Of a DNA stretch of 7,560 nt, positions 6,727 to 7,560 are shown in pieces. The DNA comes from an uncultured Rikenellaceae bacterium (lineage in GTDB: Bacteria > Bacteroidota > Bacteroidia > Bacteroidales > Rikenellaceae): NCBI GenBank assembly GCA_904501625.1, contig CAJGBR010000053.1:1-7560 (forward strand). The letters run 5' to 3'. The number at the start of each line of letters is the position of its first letter. Position 1 is the stretch's first letter. The notes under the pieces are model-generated. The model worked only from the letters and a program-made list of their open reading frames with translations, ran no database searches and was not told the origin of the DNA. A program made the position numbers and the translations under genes.

Positions 6727-6747
6727 TTTCTAGTATTTTTTGTGGCA

Positions 6748-7302
6748 TTATTTCACGATTTTACATCTGTATGCCGCCTTAAAGTTTCCACGTGCCATTG
6801 CTGCGAGTTTACCTCTCAACAAATTTTTTCTCAGTGGCTGAAGATGATCCGTAAAGACCATACCTTCGAGGTGGTCATATTCGTGTTGTACAACGCGGGC
6901 AACTGCTCCGGTCAATTCTTCGTCGTGTTCGACAAAGTTCTCGTCCATATACCTAATCTTGATTGTTTCGTGACGCATAACATCTTCGTGAATTCCCGGC
7001 ACACTCAGACATCCCTCGTTAAAGGGCACCAATTCTCCCGAACGTTCATAGATTCGCGCATTGATAAATGTTCGTTTGAATCCGTATGCAGCCGGATCGT
7101 TTTTTGCAAATGGGGTCGCATCAACTACAAACAATCGTATTGCACGTCCAACTTGAGGGGCTGCCAGACCGACGCCATCGGTTTCGTACATAGTTGCAAA
7201 CATATCCTCGATAAAATTCTTCAGTTCCGGATAATCCGGCGTAATATCTTCAGACACCTGTCTGAGTACCGAGGAACCATAAACATAAATTGGGTATATC
7301 AT
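6748..7302 (-). CDS. def: Peptide deformylase
   Basis: Peptide deformylase removes the formyl group from the initiator methionine of new proteins at the ribosome exit, using a ferrous (or other divalent) metal. The 184-residue product has all three family motifs: GVGLAAPQ at residues 43-50, EGCLS at 96-100 with metal ligand Cys98, and QHEYDHLEG at 139-147 with metal ligands His140 and His144 and catalytic Glu141. I chose the ATG at 7300-7302 because MIYPIYVYGSSVLR is the usual N-terminus in Bacteroidales; another ATG seven codons upstream (7323) would add MTYRRKK, whose coding bases form a purine-rich AGAAGAAAG stretch that looks more like a leader. It lies 32 bp after ruvX and 21 bp before the DPP III gene, so co-transcription is likely. 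Confidence 0.97.
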   Translation of the reverse strand: MIYPIYVYGSSVLRQVSEDITPDYPELKNFIEDMFATMYETDGVGLAAPQVGRAIRLFVVDATPFAKNDPAAYGFKRTFINARIYERSGELVPFNEGCLSVPGIHEDVMRHETIKIRYMDENFVEHDEELTGAVARVVQHEYDHLEGMVFTDHLQPLRKNLLRGKLAAMARGNFKAAYRCKIVK

Positions 7303-7334
7303 TTTCTTTCTTCTATAAGTCATTTCACTATTAG

Positions 7335-7560
7335 TTAAACGTTTGCATCAAGATAGCTCTGCAGTATGATTGTTGCGCTGATTGTATCAGCAAGCGATTT
7401 TTCACGTCGCTGCATTTTTTTGACTCCTCCATCAATCATTGCTCTGTGAGCCAGCACCGAAGTAAAACGTTCGTCGTGCATTACTACGGGCATTGAAGGA
7501 AACTTCTGTGCAAATTTCTCTAAAAATTTCTCGATATTTTCGTAATTTTCAGAAGGCTCG
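7335..7560 (-). CDS. ruvX: RuvX/YqgF-family protein (putative Holliday junction resolvase / pre-16S rRNA nuclease), C-terminal part
   Basis: RuvX (YqgF) is a small RNase H-fold nuclease, described as the enzyme that matures the 16S rRNA 5' end in E. coli and as a Holliday junction resolvase in some bacteria. Reading the minus strand from the window edge to the TAA at 7335-7337 gives 74 residues. The visible part carries the family motif DERFTS (visible residues 29-34), the GGVKK/RR segment, and the C-terminal DTISATIILQSYL helix (58-70), whose Asp58 corresponds to the last catalytic acidic residue. Family members are about 135-145 residues, so about half is missing: the first catalytic Asp (DxG) lies beyond the edge. 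The end is normal, and def follows 32 bp downstream on the same strand. Confidence 0.9.
   Translation of the reverse strand, partial: EPSENYENIEKFLEKFAQKFPSMPVVMHDERFTSVLAHRAMIDGGVKKMQRREKSLADTISATIILQSYLDANV

Noticed and set aside
7303..7323. Upstream ATG adding MTYRRKK to peptide deformylase
   Set aside because: The extra residues are not typical of the family and their bases form a purine-rich leader-like stretch. I cannot exclude it fully; N-terminal sequencing or ribosome profiling would settle it.
6742..7338. 198-codon plus-strand open frame covering the whole of def on the opposite strand
   Set aside because: It is the antisense shadow of def, whose three catalytic motifs are intact; there is no promoter or recognisable product for the plus frame.

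Overview
The window looks like an ordinary piece of a Bacteroidota chromosome, most likely order Bacteroidales. Both clear promoters have the Bacteroides-type form (TTTG, a 19-20 bp spacer, then TAnnTTTG). Most start codons lack a Shine-Dalgarno sequence. The EF-G, S12, S7, deformylase and dipeptidyl peptidase III proteins read like their Bacteroidales homologues. I see no mobile element, CRISPR array, tRNA, rRNA or sign of recent transfer. Nearly all of the sequence is explained by nine genes, all of recognisable families.

Layout. Bases 1-2514, minus strand: the start of the str operon in the order rpsL (S12), rpsG (S7), fusA (EF-G). The genes are tightly spaced, and fusA runs off the left edge. 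Bases 2515-2782: an AT-rich divergent control region with one promoter for rpsL and one for panC, back to back. Bases 2783-4630, plus strand: panC, panD and nth, with a 19 bp gap and then a 1 bp TAATG overlap, so probably one transcript. Bases 4632-4669: a stem-loop between convergent operons, probably a terminator for both sides. Bases 4687-7560, minus strand: the end of ruvX, then def, then a large M49 dipeptidyl peptidase III gene with a lipoprotein signal, separated by 32 and 21 bp, so probably one transcript read from right to left.

How the genes work together. rpsL, rpsG and fusA supply the decoding-site protein, a 30S head assembly protein and the translocase. panC and panD are adjacent steps of pantothenate (coenzyme A precursor) synthesis: PanD makes beta-alanine and PanC joins it to pantoate. 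nth is a base-excision repair enzyme translationally coupled to panD, with no obvious functional link. ruvX (16S rRNA 5' processing or Holliday junction resolution) and def (N-formyl removal from new proteins) are housekeeping genes. The peptidase is the least routine gene: its best-known relatives are cytosolic, but this one appears to be exported and lipid-anchored.

I did not find an undescribed multi-gene system. The points worth a second look are the envelope-targeted DPP III, the SD-like site found only before fusA, the compact rpsL-rpsG junction that leaves little room for an E. coli-type S7 operator, and the pairing of a ribosomal and a vitamin operon at one divergent promoter region.
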